Source: an uncultured Hungatella sp. (GTDB taxonomy: Bacteria > Bacillota > Clostridia > Lachnospirales > Lachnospiraceae). Taken from it: DNA of 64,000 bases. The stretch lies in contig CAJUEJ010000004.1 in assembly GCA_910585435.1 (NCBI GenBank), positions 124,001-188,000 of the forward strand, written 5' to 3'. Below the pieces are notes generated by a model, which did no database searches, had not been told where the DNA came from, and worked only from the letters and a program-made list of their open reading frames with translations. The translations under genes and the position numbers were made by a program. Shown one piece after another: positions 22,882-31,276 of the stretch. The first letter of the stretch is position 1; each line of letters opens with the position of its first letter.

Positions 22882-24231
22882 ATGAGAAAAGCACAGAGAA
22901 AACAGGCGGACGAGATCATCAGGCTCCTTAGCCATGTTCATGAGGGAATAAAGAATGCCATAGCAGCCGGACAGTACGACAAAGCCATGGAACTGCTGGC
23001 TCAGTGTCAGGAAAGCGCCATTGAACTGGGGCAGGCCATTGAAGAGACAGAGGGAGAAGGTTTTGTGACCGTTTCGTTTCTGGAGAATTACTGCGAAGCG
23101 GTGTATCAGGTATATGCGCTGGCTAACCAGAAACAAAGCATGAGTGCCAATCGAATTTATAAAAACCTGAAAAAAGCCCTGATCCAGGTAGAAAACAGTG
23201 TAAAAAATGATATCAAAATCCGCACCGAGGCAGTATTCCTTCCATATAAAGCGTCCATGTGGGATTCTTTGGAGAGCGTGTGGAAAGCCGCCGATGAAGA
23301 TCCGGACTGCGATGCCTATGTGATTCCTATTCCGTATTATGACAGGAATCCGGACGGAAGCTTTCGGGAAGAACATTATGAAGGCGATTTATACCCGGAT
23401 TACGTTCCGGTGACCAGGTATGACGAATATGATTTTGAAGAACGCCGGCCGGATATGATATTTATACATAATCCATATGATAATAACAACTATGTGACCA
23501 GCGTGCATCCGTTTTTTTATTCGGAGAATCTGAAGAAATATACAGATAAATTGGTGTATATACCTTATTTTATATTGCAGGAGATAGAACCGGATAATAA
23601 AGCGGCAACAGAAGGGGTGGTCAGTTACTGTGTTGTCCCGGGTGTACTGAATGCAGATAAAGTGATCGTGCAGTCTGAAAAAATGCGTCAGGTGTACATC
23701 AATGTATTGATGGAACATACAGAGGGCGGAACCAGAAAGTACTGGGAAGAGAAGATACTGGGGCTGGGATCGCCGAAAGTAGATAAGGTGCTTAGTACAG
23801 AAAAAAATGATTTGAATATTCCCGAAGAATGGCTGAAGATTTTGGAGAAGACGGACGGGAGCTGGAAGAAGATTATCTTTTATAATACCGGAATTACAGG
23901 ACTGCTGAAAAATGATGAGAAGATGCTTCGGAAGATGAAAGATGTGTTCCGGGTGTTTAAGGAAAATCAGGATGAAGTGGCGCTTCTGTGGAGGCCCCAT
24001 CCGTTGATAAAAGCCACCATTGAGAGCATGAGGCCGCAGCTGTGGGAAGAGTACCGAAAGATTGTGGAGGAGTACCGTAGGGAAGGCTGGGGAATCTATG
24101 ATGACTCGGCGGATATGGACAGGGCCATTGCATTGTGTGACGGGTATTATGGAGATCACAGTTCGCTGGTGAGGCTGTGCCAGGAGGCGGGGAAGCCGGT
24201 GATGATACAGAATATGGAAGTATTACTATAA
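22882..24231 (+). CDS. CDP-glycerol glycerophosphotransferase-like protein
   Basis: This 449-residue protein has an N-terminal helical part (about residues 1-100, AQRKQADEIIRLLSHVHEG, likely coiled coil) followed by a GT-B-like domain related to CDP-glycerol:poly(glycerophosphate) glycerophosphotransferases. Recognisable are DMIFIHNPYDNNNYVTSVHP, the donor-side EVALLWRPHPLIKAT and the near-C-terminal DGYYGDHSSLVRLC. Such enzymes add polyol phosphates to teichoic acid or similar glycans at the inner membrane face. It is the first gene of the glycan island. Its stop is immediately at the edge of a mobile-type repeat, and the end ...NMEVLL is short, so insertion may have trimmed the last residues. 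Base composition is higher in GC than the next genes. Confidence 0.7.
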   Translation: MRKAQRKQADEIIRLLSHVHEGIKNAIAAGQYDKAMELLAQCQESAIELGQAIEETEGEGFVTVSFLENYCEAVYQVYALANQKQSMSANRIYKNLKKALIQVENSVKNDIKIRTEAVFLPYKASMWDSLESVWKAADEDPDCDAYVIPIPYYDRNPDGSFREEHYEGDLYPDYVPVTRYDEYDFEERRPDMIFIHNPYDNNNYVTSVHPFFYSENLKKYTDKLVYIPYFILQEIEPDNKAATEGVVSYCVVPGVLNADKVIVQSEKMRQVYINVLMEHTEGGTRKYWEEKILGLGSPKVDKVLSTEKNDLNIPEEWLKILEKTDGSWKKIIFYNTGITGLLKNDEKMLRKMKDVFRVFKENQDEVALLWRPHPLIKATIESMRPQLWEEYRKIVEEYRREGWGIYDDSADMDRAIALCDGYYGDHSSLVRLCQEAGKPVMIQNMEVLL

Positions 24232-24350
24232 AACTCCGCCGCCGAATAGGCGGCATGAATTCAGGTATGCCAGGTGTGCCCGCTAGACTTTCATGGGTGG
24301 TGGTGCAACCCGCCCGCCGGGCGCACGGAGGTTTACTGTGAAAGTCACGA
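24232..24350 (+). repeat. Dispersed ~120-bp repeat, copy 1
   Basis: This stretch runs from ACTCCGCCGCCGAATAGG to GGAGGTTTACTGTGAAAG and matches, in reverse orientation, bases 40076-40195 at roughly 85 percent by eye. GC-rich dyads such as CCGCCGCC/GGCGGC near one end suggest a folded DNA or RNA. It carries no gene of its own, so it is a small non-autonomous element or REP-type repeat. It starts right at the end of the glycerophosphotransferase-like gene. Confidence 0.8.
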
Positions 24351-24493
24351 ATCCTTACGGTGGGTCTGCGCACCTGCTGCACTGACCGTACGACGCGCCT
24401 AAATGCCCGTTTTTGGCATTTTGTGTGCATCCCCCGGAGGTTCACAGGAACTCCCTTTCATTCATGGTGACGCCGGAAAAGTGGCATGGGGGG
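24351..24493. repeat. Repeat-derived spacer between copies
   Basis: Bases 24340-24425 (after GGAGGTTTACTG) are similar to 24520-24605, so the outer flank of the element is itself duplicated in tandem and diverged. No gene is present in 24232-24632. Confidence 0.5.
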
Positions 24494-24545
24494 TACTATG
24501 AAAGTCCCGCCACCGGGCGCGTGGAGGTTTACTGTAAAAGTCTCA
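24494..24545 (+). repeat. Internally deleted copy of the dispersed repeat
   Basis: TACTATGAAAGTCCCGCC matches one end of the full element and GGAGGTTTACTGTAAAAG the other, but the 80 bases between are missing. It looks like a deletion derivative of copy 1. Confidence 0.6.
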
Positions 24546-24577
24546 AATTCTTATTGTTGGGCTGTGCATCTGTTGCG

Positions 24578-24606
24578 TTGTTCGTATGGCGCACTAGAAC
24601 TATAAA
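24578..24606 (+). promoter_or_regulatory. Predicted promoter at the repeat boundary
   Basis: TTGTTC at 24578-24583 and TATAAA at 24601-24606, spacer 17, located in the duplicated flank of the repeat and 27 bases before the next gene. The equivalent position beside copy 1 lacks a -10. Confidence 0.45.
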
Positions 24607-24632
24607 AATGTAAAGAAAGACAGTTTATAATA

Positions 24633-25778
24633 ATGAAAACTTCAAATTATATATGCAGAAATTTTCTGATGAATGTTTATAGTTTTGCATCTTGCTGTGA
24701 TACTGAAAATACTTACCTTGCTAATGCATGTGATGATACGATTTTTGTTGTCGATAATCGTAGCAAAAAGATTATCGCCAATATTGAATTAAGCGACCAA
24801 AATTTAAGTTTCAGTACTTCGGAATTACATGTAACAGAAGATAAAATTATTGCAGTACCATACTATAGCAATAGAATATCTGTGATTGAAAAAAACAGCT
24901 GTAAAGTTACGAATATGGAAATTGAAAGAGGAGAGAGACCTGTAGCATTTTATGCATGTAAGGTAAAAAATGAATTATGGCTTCTGCCGCAAATGACATG
25001 TTCCAATATGTATGTGTTAAATCTCAACAATCTTTTGCTTCGGACACATGAATCTGTATTTATGCAAAATATATTAGAAGAAAAATATAGTAGTGAATTT
25101 GGACATACGGTATTTTCGAAACCTTTATATATAGAGGGTAGTATATGGTTTATAGTCAGAAAGGATAATAAATTAATTGAGTATGTGATAAAAGATAGAA
25201 AATGGGAGATATACATTGTACCGTTTGGCATTATTAATGTTACTTGTGACGGGAAAGAGTTATGGTTGTTATCGGATAAATTAGAGTTGTATACTTGGAG
25301 GAAGAGTACCGGAGTTACAAAAGAATTAGATATAAGAAGAGAATTGAATTGCAGTGTGGAAAAGCGGATAGATTTTGAAGCCATGTTTTATGAAGACGGA
25401 TGTATTTATTGTCTTCCGTATACTTCGGATACATTGTGCATTTATGATATTAATGAGAAAAAGGTAAAATCGATTTTAATAGATAACAAAGAAGGCGGCA
25501 GGATATGTGACTATTATATTTGCAGTGACGGATGCCTGTATATAGGTTCAGCGTGGCATGACAAGATGATAGAGATCGATCTGGCGTTATCACAGGTAAA
25601 TGGGCGGGAATGGAATATTCCGGCGGAGATATATGAAAGAATAATGGAACGAAACCGAATCATCGATGAAGATAAACTTCCGCTGGTGTTATTCCTGGAT
25701 ACACTCAAGAAAAGAGATAATCTGAATGACCACGCTGATGAAGTGGGGAATGTTGTTTATTTGAAAATAAAGGGATAA
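24633..25778 (+). CDS. Predicted beta-propeller protein of the glycan island
   Basis: A 381-residue, AT-rich gene with no named family that I can assign. Repeated strands such as DDTIFVVDNRSKKIIANIEL, NRISVIEKNSCKVTNMEI, NMYVLNLNNLLLRTH, TDTLCIYDINEKKVKSI and GCLYIGSAWHDKMIEIDL fit blades of a YVTN/kelch-like beta-propeller. No signal peptide or membrane span is seen, so it is probably cytoplasmic and may bind a partner or substrate. It is the first gene of a tightly packed run that continues with the adenylation enzyme five bases later. Confidence 0.45.
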   Translation: MKTSNYICRNFLMNVYSFASCCDTENTYLANACDDTIFVVDNRSKKIIANIELSDQNLSFSTSELHVTEDKIIAVPYYSNRISVIEKNSCKVTNMEIERGERPVAFYACKVKNELWLLPQMTCSNMYVLNLNNLLLRTHESVFMQNILEEKYSSEFGHTVFSKPLYIEGSIWFIVRKDNKLIEYVIKDRKWEIYIVPFGIINVTCDGKELWLLSDKLELYTWRKSTGVTKELDIRRELNCSVEKRIDFEAMFYEDGCIYCLPYTSDTLCIYDINEKKVKSILIDNKEGGRICDYYICSDGCLYIGSAWHDKMIEIDLALSQVNGREWNIPAEIYERIMERNRIIDEDKLPLVLFLDTLKKRDNLNDHADEVGNVVYLKIKG

Positions 25779-25782
25779 AAAT

Positions 25783-27303
25783 ATGTATAATTCAGTAATA
25801 AGGTATTTAGACGGTTTTTGCTGTTGTGATATCGCGATAGAAACTGAAAAGAGAAAAGTAACATATAAAGAATATAGATCGCTTTCAAGAAAGATAGGAA
25901 CCTATATTTTAGATAAAATAGAAGAAAAAAGAAATAATCCTATAGCTGTATATATACCAAAAGATGAAAGAGCTTTAGAAGCATATATGGGTATCTTGTA
26001 CAGCGGAAATTATTACTGTCCTATTCCGTATAATTCTCCAGATGAACGCGCAAGACAAATGCTCAAAATACTTAAGCACCCTTACATAATAACTACAAAG
26101 GAAGAGGAAGAATACGTTTTGAGTTGGGGGGGTAATAAAGAAACTATTATTATATATGAGGAAGCCATAGCCTGCGATGAGGACATTAAAAGAATACAAA
26201 ATACAGTAAATCAGGTTATAAATTGTGATCCGGCTTATTTGCTTTTTACATCAGGATCCACAGGAATTCCGAAAGGTGTCGTAATCTCACACGGAGCTAT
26301 TATGGACAGGATTACCTGGATGGCAGATACATTTGGAATCAACGACAAGAATGTTCTGGCTAACCAGGCACCGTTTCATTTTGACGCGTCGATGCCTGAT
26401 ATATATTTAAACATAATTGCAAAGGCTAAATTGATAATAGCACCTGAGAATCTGTCTCTTTTTCCATTGGAGTTATTAAGCTATTTAGCAGAAAGAAATG
26501 TTAACACATTGATTTGGGTGCCGTCCGCTCTGATTAATCTGACTCATAAGAATGTAATTCAGAAATGCAAGTTGAAGGAATTAAAATTAGTGATTTTTTG
26601 TGGTGAAGTCATGCCAACAAAGTATTTAAATCGTATCCGGGACGTTTACGAGAATACTTTGTTCGTGAATATGTATGGACCAACGGAAGCAGCATATGCA
26701 TGTACCTATAAAATTGTAAAGAGAACCTATACAGACCAGGAAGTATTACCAATAGGATCTGCCTGTGGAAATACAGAAGTATTTTTGCTGGACGATGATA
26801 ATCATACGATTGTGGAAGAAAACGTACAGGGAGAAATATGTGTAAGAGGTTTAAGCGTTGCGTTGGGATACTATAATGATTCAGAGCATTTGGCTTTTCA
26901 AAATAATATAAGAAATGAATGTTTTTATACTAGGGTATATAGAACAGGAGATATAGGATATTGGAACTCACACAAAGAGCTTATGTATGTGGGTAGGAAA
27001 GATTCACAGATAAAGCTGAGAGGGTATCGAATCGAACTTGGGGAAATCGAGACCGCCGTTTTGAGTATGGGTTCGATCCAATATGCATGTGTCTTATACG
27101 ATAGTGTTCGGCAAAAGATTGTCCTTTTTTATGAAAGTAATGACAGTACGTGTGACAAAAAACTAATTGTGCAGGAAATACAAAGTATATTGCCTAAATA
27201 CATGTATCCCCAGGAATATATAAAATTAGAGAAAATGCCTTTTAATATGAATGGGAAAATAGATAGAATAAGATTAAAAAAAATGATAGCAGAAGGTGTA
27301 TAA
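25783..27303 (+). CDS. AMP-forming adenylation enzyme (NRPS A-domain / DltA-like)
   Basis: A stand-alone 506-residue adenylation enzyme of the ANL superfamily. Core motifs are all visible: LLFTSGSTGIPKGVV (P-loop), NMYGPTEAAYACTYK, YRTGDIGYW, GRKDSQIKLRGYRIELGEIE and the final catalytic lysine in FNMNGKIDRIR. It would activate an amino or hydroxy acid with ATP and load it on the carrier protein encoded directly after it (its TAA is followed at once by that ATG). There is no condensation or thioesterase domain. Homology to DltA is close in layout, but no DltB or DltD is present, so a lipoteichoic acid role is unlikely; acylation of the surface sugar is the better guess. Confidence 0.85.
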   Translation: MYNSVIRYLDGFCCCDIAIETEKRKVTYKEYRSLSRKIGTYILDKIEEKRNNPIAVYIPKDERALEAYMGILYSGNYYCPIPYNSPDERARQMLKILKHPYIITTKEEEEYVLSWGGNKETIIIYEEAIACDEDIKRIQNTVNQVINCDPAYLLFTSGSTGIPKGVVISHGAIMDRITWMADTFGINDKNVLANQAPFHFDASMPDIYLNIIAKAKLIIAPENLSLFPLELLSYLAERNVNTLIWVPSALINLTHKNVIQKCKLKELKLVIFCGEVMPTKYLNRIRDVYENTLFVNMYGPTEAAYACTYKIVKRTYTDQEVLPIGSACGNTEVFLLDDDNHTIVEENVQGEICVRGLSVALGYYNDSEHLAFQNNIRNECFYTRVYRTGDIGYWNSHKELMYVGRKDSQIKLRGYRIELGEIETAVLSMGSIQYACVLYDSVRQKIVLFYESNDSTCDKKLIVQEIQSILPKYMYPQEYIKLEKMPFNMNGKIDRIRLKKMIAEGV

Positions 27304-27525
27304 ATGGAAGATACAATCAAAAAAATACTTTCAGAGATAGTTCCGGAGTTTGATGAATATTCGGGGAACGATATGATAAAAGACGGGCTGTTGGATTCCA
27401 TGCAGATTCTGGAAATAATAGCAGAGGTCGAAGAGGAGTTTAAGATAGAAATTCCCGCGGAAGAAATGGTTGGAGATAATTTCAGATCCGTCCAAGCAAT
27501 TAAAAATATTATAATTAGATTGTGA
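27304..27525 (+). CDS. Acyl/peptidyl carrier protein
   Basis: A 73-residue carrier protein. DGLLDSMQILEIIAEVEEEF contains the serine that takes a phosphopantetheine arm, and length and acidity are normal (DltC is 78, ACP 77). It starts without a gap after the adenylation gene and is followed six bases later by the next gene, so it is the carrier partner of that enzyme. The downstream acceptor step may be done by the WcbI-like protein next to it. Confidence 0.88.
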   Translation: MEDTIKKILSEIVPEFDEYSGNDMIKDGLLDSMQILEIIAEVEEEFKIEIPAEEMVGDNFRSVQAIKNIIIRL

Positions 27526-27531
27526 AATAAC

Positions 27532-28749
27532 ATGGACAAGAATATTTTTAGCAAGCGTATAGTGATCTATGGGACAGGAAATACAGGAAGATTATTTTTT
27601 GAAAAATACAAAGATGAATTAAATATATATGCATGTACAAACAGTGAGAAAGAGGTTGAGTCATTTGATAGCCGTATACAGCCGATTTCTTATCAGGATA
27701 TTGATATCAAAAAAGACTTATTGGTAGTTTGCAGCATATATTATGAAGAAATCAGAAGAATTTTGTTATTGGATGGTTTAAAGCCATACATTGATTTTAT
27801 AAAGTGGGATATTTTCGAAGAACTATATCGACACTTAAAGTATAATAATCAGTTAATGGTTCTTGTGGGGCAGTGTGAGATAAACGAAATAAGGACAGTG
27901 CTTTCTCAAATACCAAGTGCTGTGTCTGCCTATTCTATTATTTATTTTGATGAAAGAAAAGTATGCAGTCATGGAGATAAATTTTCTTTAGAAGACTATT
28001 ATGATTGCCAGGGGGTACTATGTCTGGCAGATATTTTTGTACAGCCTGCTGTGTTCAGTGAACAGAGTGTAAAGGGATTTGGTATATTGCATAATCAGTT
28101 AAAGAGTCGATGTAGAATTTTTAAAATATCCTTATTTGATTTTGACAGTTATTGGGCACAGGATATTGATAAGAGACGTAGTTTGAGTAAATTTTATATG
28201 ACGGTACCAAACAAGAAGCTGTCAGCATATGCAAACAGAGATCAATGTGTTGAAACTATGGTAGAGGCAGGAATTCCTGTAAAAAAGATTTTAACACGAA
28301 TCAAAGATACAACCTTTTTTGAAAAAGATACGGTTATAAAAAACCACAATAAGACAATAAAAAGAGCAGATTTAACAGACCGGGTGTCAGATGTGAAAAT
28401 TTCTGATTTTATAATTGATATGTATAAAAAAGAAAAATTATTCCGTGACCGGGGACATTTTAATCAGATTTTGCTATACGAATATGTGAAAAGGTTTCTG
28501 TGGAAATTAGGGATTTTAGCTGATGATAAAGAAGTCCAAAGGGTTGATACAGATTTTTTATTTGAAGGTGTAAACGAGCTGCCTATTTATCCAAGTACAG
28601 CTGCCTGGCTGAAGCTGGAATGGGTAGATAAGACTACAAAATACAGAATGATAAATTATAAAGGAATCCGGGATGTTACCTTTGATGTGTATATGGAGGA
28701 ATTAATTCTATATTATAAGAGTGTGTATGAACTATTGAAAATGTGTTGA
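27532..28749 (+). CDS. Two-domain protein: Rossmann-type module plus WcbI-like domain
   Basis: A 405-residue protein. Residues 1-100 form a small Rossmann-type unit (RIVIYGTGNTGRLFFEKY, LLVVCSIYYEEIRR), of the kind shared by six other proteins of this island. The rest starts with LMVLVGQCEINEIRTVLSQI, similar to the VxGNCQ start of WcbI-type proteins, which resemble SGNH acyltransferases of capsule synthesis. A role transferring the acyl group carried by the ACP upstream is suggested by the order adenylation - carrier - this gene. Both assignments rest on short motifs. Confidence 0.45.
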   Translation: MDKNIFSKRIVIYGTGNTGRLFFEKYKDELNIYACTNSEKEVESFDSRIQPISYQDIDIKKDLLVVCSIYYEEIRRILLLDGLKPYIDFIKWDIFEELYRHLKYNNQLMVLVGQCEINEIRTVLSQIPSAVSAYSIIYFDERKVCSHGDKFSLEDYYDCQGVLCLADIFVQPAVFSEQSVKGFGILHNQLKSRCRIFKISLFDFDSYWAQDIDKRRSLSKFYMTVPNKKLSAYANRDQCVETMVEAGIPVKKILTRIKDTTFFEKDTVIKNHNKTIKRADLTDRVSDVKISDFIIDMYKKEKLFRDRGHFNQILLYEYVKRFLWKLGILADDKEVQRVDTDFLFEGVNELPIYPSTAAWLKLEWVDKTTKYRMINYKGIRDVTFDVYMEELILYYKSVYELLKMC

Positions 28750-28827
28750 TAAGATCATGGAACTATAGAGTATAGAACAGATAAGCTATATTTGCAGAGT
28801 CATATTGGCGGTAACTATTAGGGAGAT

Positions 28828-29850
28828 ATGAAAATGAAAAAAGTATTAGCCATAATTCCGGCCAGGAGCGGTTCAAAAACAGTAATAAATAAAAACATAA
28901 GATTAATGGCTGGTAAGCCTATGATGGCTTATTCTATTGATCATGCTTTAAGATCAGAATATATAAACAGAGTTATCGTAAGTACAGATAGTGAAGAGTA
29001 TAGAAGAATAGCATTGGAATACGGAGCTGAAGCTCCGTTTCTCAGGCCAAAAGAACTTGCAGGAGATTCATCCTTAGATATTGAAGTGTTTGAACACGCA
29101 CTGGAATTTTTAAGAGAGATGGAAGGCTACATTCCTGATATAGTAGTTCATCTTCGACCCACATATCCTGTGAGAAATGTGAAAGATATTGATAATACAA
29201 TAAGGATACTTCTGGAGAATGAAACTATAGATTCTGTAAGATGTATTACGAAAACAGAAAATACCCCCTACAAAATGTGGAAAAAGGAAGATGATGGTAA
29301 ACTGATTCCATTACTAAATGACATTGTGGAGGCATACAATATGCCGAGACAGCAATTACCAGTGATATATATCCAAAACGCGTGCATTGATGTTATAAGG
29401 ACAGATACTATTGTAAATAAACATTCTATGACAGGTGAGAATATATATGGCTATGAGATGAAAGAGAATGTGGATATTGATACAGAAGAAGAGTTTATAA
29501 GGGCAGAACAAATCATACGGTGTAAAAACGGAACAAACACTTATGTCATAGATATCGATGGTGTGATTGCCAAATATAATGCAAGCTTAAACTATGAAGA
29601 ATCAAAGCCAAATTTTGAAATGATAAACCTGATTAATAAAATTTATGATATGGGAAATGAGATTATTTTATTTACAGCCAGGGGATATAAAACAGGAAAA
29701 GACTGGAAAGAGGTAACTGAAAACCAGATGAGGCAATGGGGAGTAAAGTATTCAAAATTATTATTCAATAAGCCCAGTGCCGATTTTTATTTAGATGACC
29801 ATAATATTTCCCTGAGACAGATAAAACAAATTTGGAGTAGAGAGGGATAA
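28828..29850 (+). CDS. CMP-nonulosonate synthetase-like protein with C-terminal HAD domain
   Basis: Residues 1-225 match acylneuraminate cytidylyltransferases (NeuA/LegF/PseF): AIIPARSGSKTVINKNIR, VIVSTDSEEYRRIA, LRPTYPVRN and the late NVDIDTEEEF. Residues about 230-340 form a HAD-type domain: NTYVIDIDGVIAKYN with the DxD motif and ADFYLDDHNIS near the end. The first part would charge a sialic-acid-like sugar with CMP; the second may be the phosphatase that acts on the 9-phosphate of that sugar, fused here. In most bacteria these are separate proteins. The ATG may be 28828 or 28834. The gene follows a 78-base gap. Confidence 0.8.
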   Translation: MKMKKVLAIIPARSGSKTVINKNIRLMAGKPMMAYSIDHALRSEYINRVIVSTDSEEYRRIALEYGAEAPFLRPKELAGDSSLDIEVFEHALEFLREMEGYIPDIVVHLRPTYPVRNVKDIDNTIRILLENETIDSVRCITKTENTPYKMWKKEDDGKLIPLLNDIVEAYNMPRQQLPVIYIQNACIDVIRTDTIVNKHSMTGENIYGYEMKENVDIDTEEEFIRAEQIIRCKNGTNTYVIDIDGVIAKYNASLNYEESKPNFEMINLINKIYDMGNEIILFTARGYKTGKDWKEVTENQMRQWGVKYSKLLFNKPSADFYLDDHNISLRQIKQIWSREG

Positions 29851-29852
29851 TT

Positions 29853-31250
29853 ATGAAAGTACTACTTATTGCTTACGATAATGATAGTCATGTATCATAT
29901 TTTCCGCTTGGGTTAGCCTATATAGCATCCGCCTTATTAAGCATTGGAATGGAAGTTAAGATATATGAACAAAATATTTATCATTATACGGAAGAAGAAT
30001 TAAAAGATTACCTGGAGCAGAATCACTTTGACGCAGTGGGAATAGGAGGGTGCGGAGGATATTACCAATACAGAAAGATAAAGAAAATAGCAAAAGCAAT
30101 TTGTGAAGTGGAAGACAGACCCTTTTTCTGGATGGGGGGGCATTTGCCGACTCCTGAGCCAGAATATTTTTTAAGGAATTTTGGTGCAGATGTAGTAGTT
30201 ATGGGAGAAGGAGAAGAAACCTGCAAAGAACTTTTACAAGCATACAATAGTAATAAAGATTTCTTAAATATTAAAGGGATCGCATATCTGAATAAAAATG
30301 GAGACTACATCCAAAATGAGAGAAGAGAATTGATTAAAGAGGTTGACTCTATACCATATCCGGCATGGGATTTGTTCACGATGGAGCATTATGTCCTGTA
30401 TCCCAGGCCGAATGCCAGCCGAAGTGACAGATGCCTTCAAATGCTTAGCGGAAGAGGATGTCCGTTCCATTGTAACTTTTGTTATAGAATGGATGCAGGG
30501 TTCAGACCTCGTTCCGTTCAAAGTATTATAGATGAAATAAAGGTATTAAAAGAAAGATTCCATGTCAATTATATAATTTTTGATGATGAGCTTTTAATGT
30601 CATCTGTAAAAAGAACCATGGAGATTTCACAGGCTATTATTGATAATAAGCTGAATATTAAATTCTGGTGTGAGGGAAGGCTTAATTATGCAAGCAAGGA
30701 TATACACATGCTGGAAAAAATGAGAGAGGCAGGATGTGTTTTTATTAATTATGGAATAGAGTCTATGGATGATGATGCTCTACAGAAGATGCATAAAAAC
30801 CTTACTACGGAGATGATCATACAGGGAATAGAAAATACATTAAAAGCAGGTATTTCTCCAGGGTTAAATATTATTTTTGGAAATTTAGATGAAGATATGG
30901 ATGTACTTAAGAGGGATGTGGAGTTTTTGCTTAAATACGATGATGGAGCCCAGATAAGAACCATACGTCCGGTTACCCCATATCCGGGAACCGAGTTATA
31001 TGAAATTGCACGGCAGAGAGGATTAATAAAAAATATTGAGGATTTCTATGAAAATAAGCATTCGAACTCGGATCTATTAACATGTAATTTTACTAAGATG
31101 ACAGATGAGGAATTTTACAGTGCCCTTGATTGGGCTAACGGCGTATTGCTGGATAATTATATAAAGCGGGTAAAGGATCAAAACAAGCTCTGTCTGACAG
31201 AGTTATACGAAAAACATAACAGTAACTTCAGAGGCTTCAGGCCTGTATAA
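29853..31250 (+). CDS. B12-binding-domain radical SAM enzyme
   Basis: A 465-residue enzyme. The N-terminal 140 residues have a B12-binding-like fold (VLLIAYDNDSHVSYFPLGLAY, GIGGCGGYY), and the radical SAM core carries the cluster motif as CPFHCNFCYRM (CxxxCxxC) near residue 205. LGPxGT-type and GLNIIFGNL strands follow. Such enzymes do methylation, ring contraction or carbon rearrangement on sugars and natural products. It starts two bases after the CMP-sugar gene, so it likely changes the surface sugar. No specific reaction can be given. Confidence 0.8.
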   Translation: MKVLLIAYDNDSHVSYFPLGLAYIASALLSIGMEVKIYEQNIYHYTEEELKDYLEQNHFDAVGIGGCGGYYQYRKIKKIAKAICEVEDRPFFWMGGHLPTPEPEYFLRNFGADVVVMGEGEETCKELLQAYNSNKDFLNIKGIAYLNKNGDYIQNERRELIKEVDSIPYPAWDLFTMEHYVLYPRPNASRSDRCLQMLSGRGCPFHCNFCYRMDAGFRPRSVQSIIDEIKVLKERFHVNYIIFDDELLMSSVKRTMEISQAIIDNKLNIKFWCEGRLNYASKDIHMLEKMREAGCVFINYGIESMDDDALQKMHKNLTTEMIIQGIENTLKAGISPGLNIIFGNLDEDMDVLKRDVEFLLKYDDGAQIRTIRPVTPYPGTELYEIARQRGLIKNIEDFYENKHSNSDLLTCNFTKMTDEEFYSALDWANGVLLDNYIKRVKDQNKLCLTELYEKHNSNFRGFRPV

Positions 31251-31276
31251 TTTTGGATGTATTGTGTGAGGTACAT

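Noticed and set aside
25783..27525. dlt operon for D-alanylation of teichoic acid
   Set aside because: Only DltA-like and DltC-like genes are present; DltB and DltD are absent and the neighbours are sugar genes.
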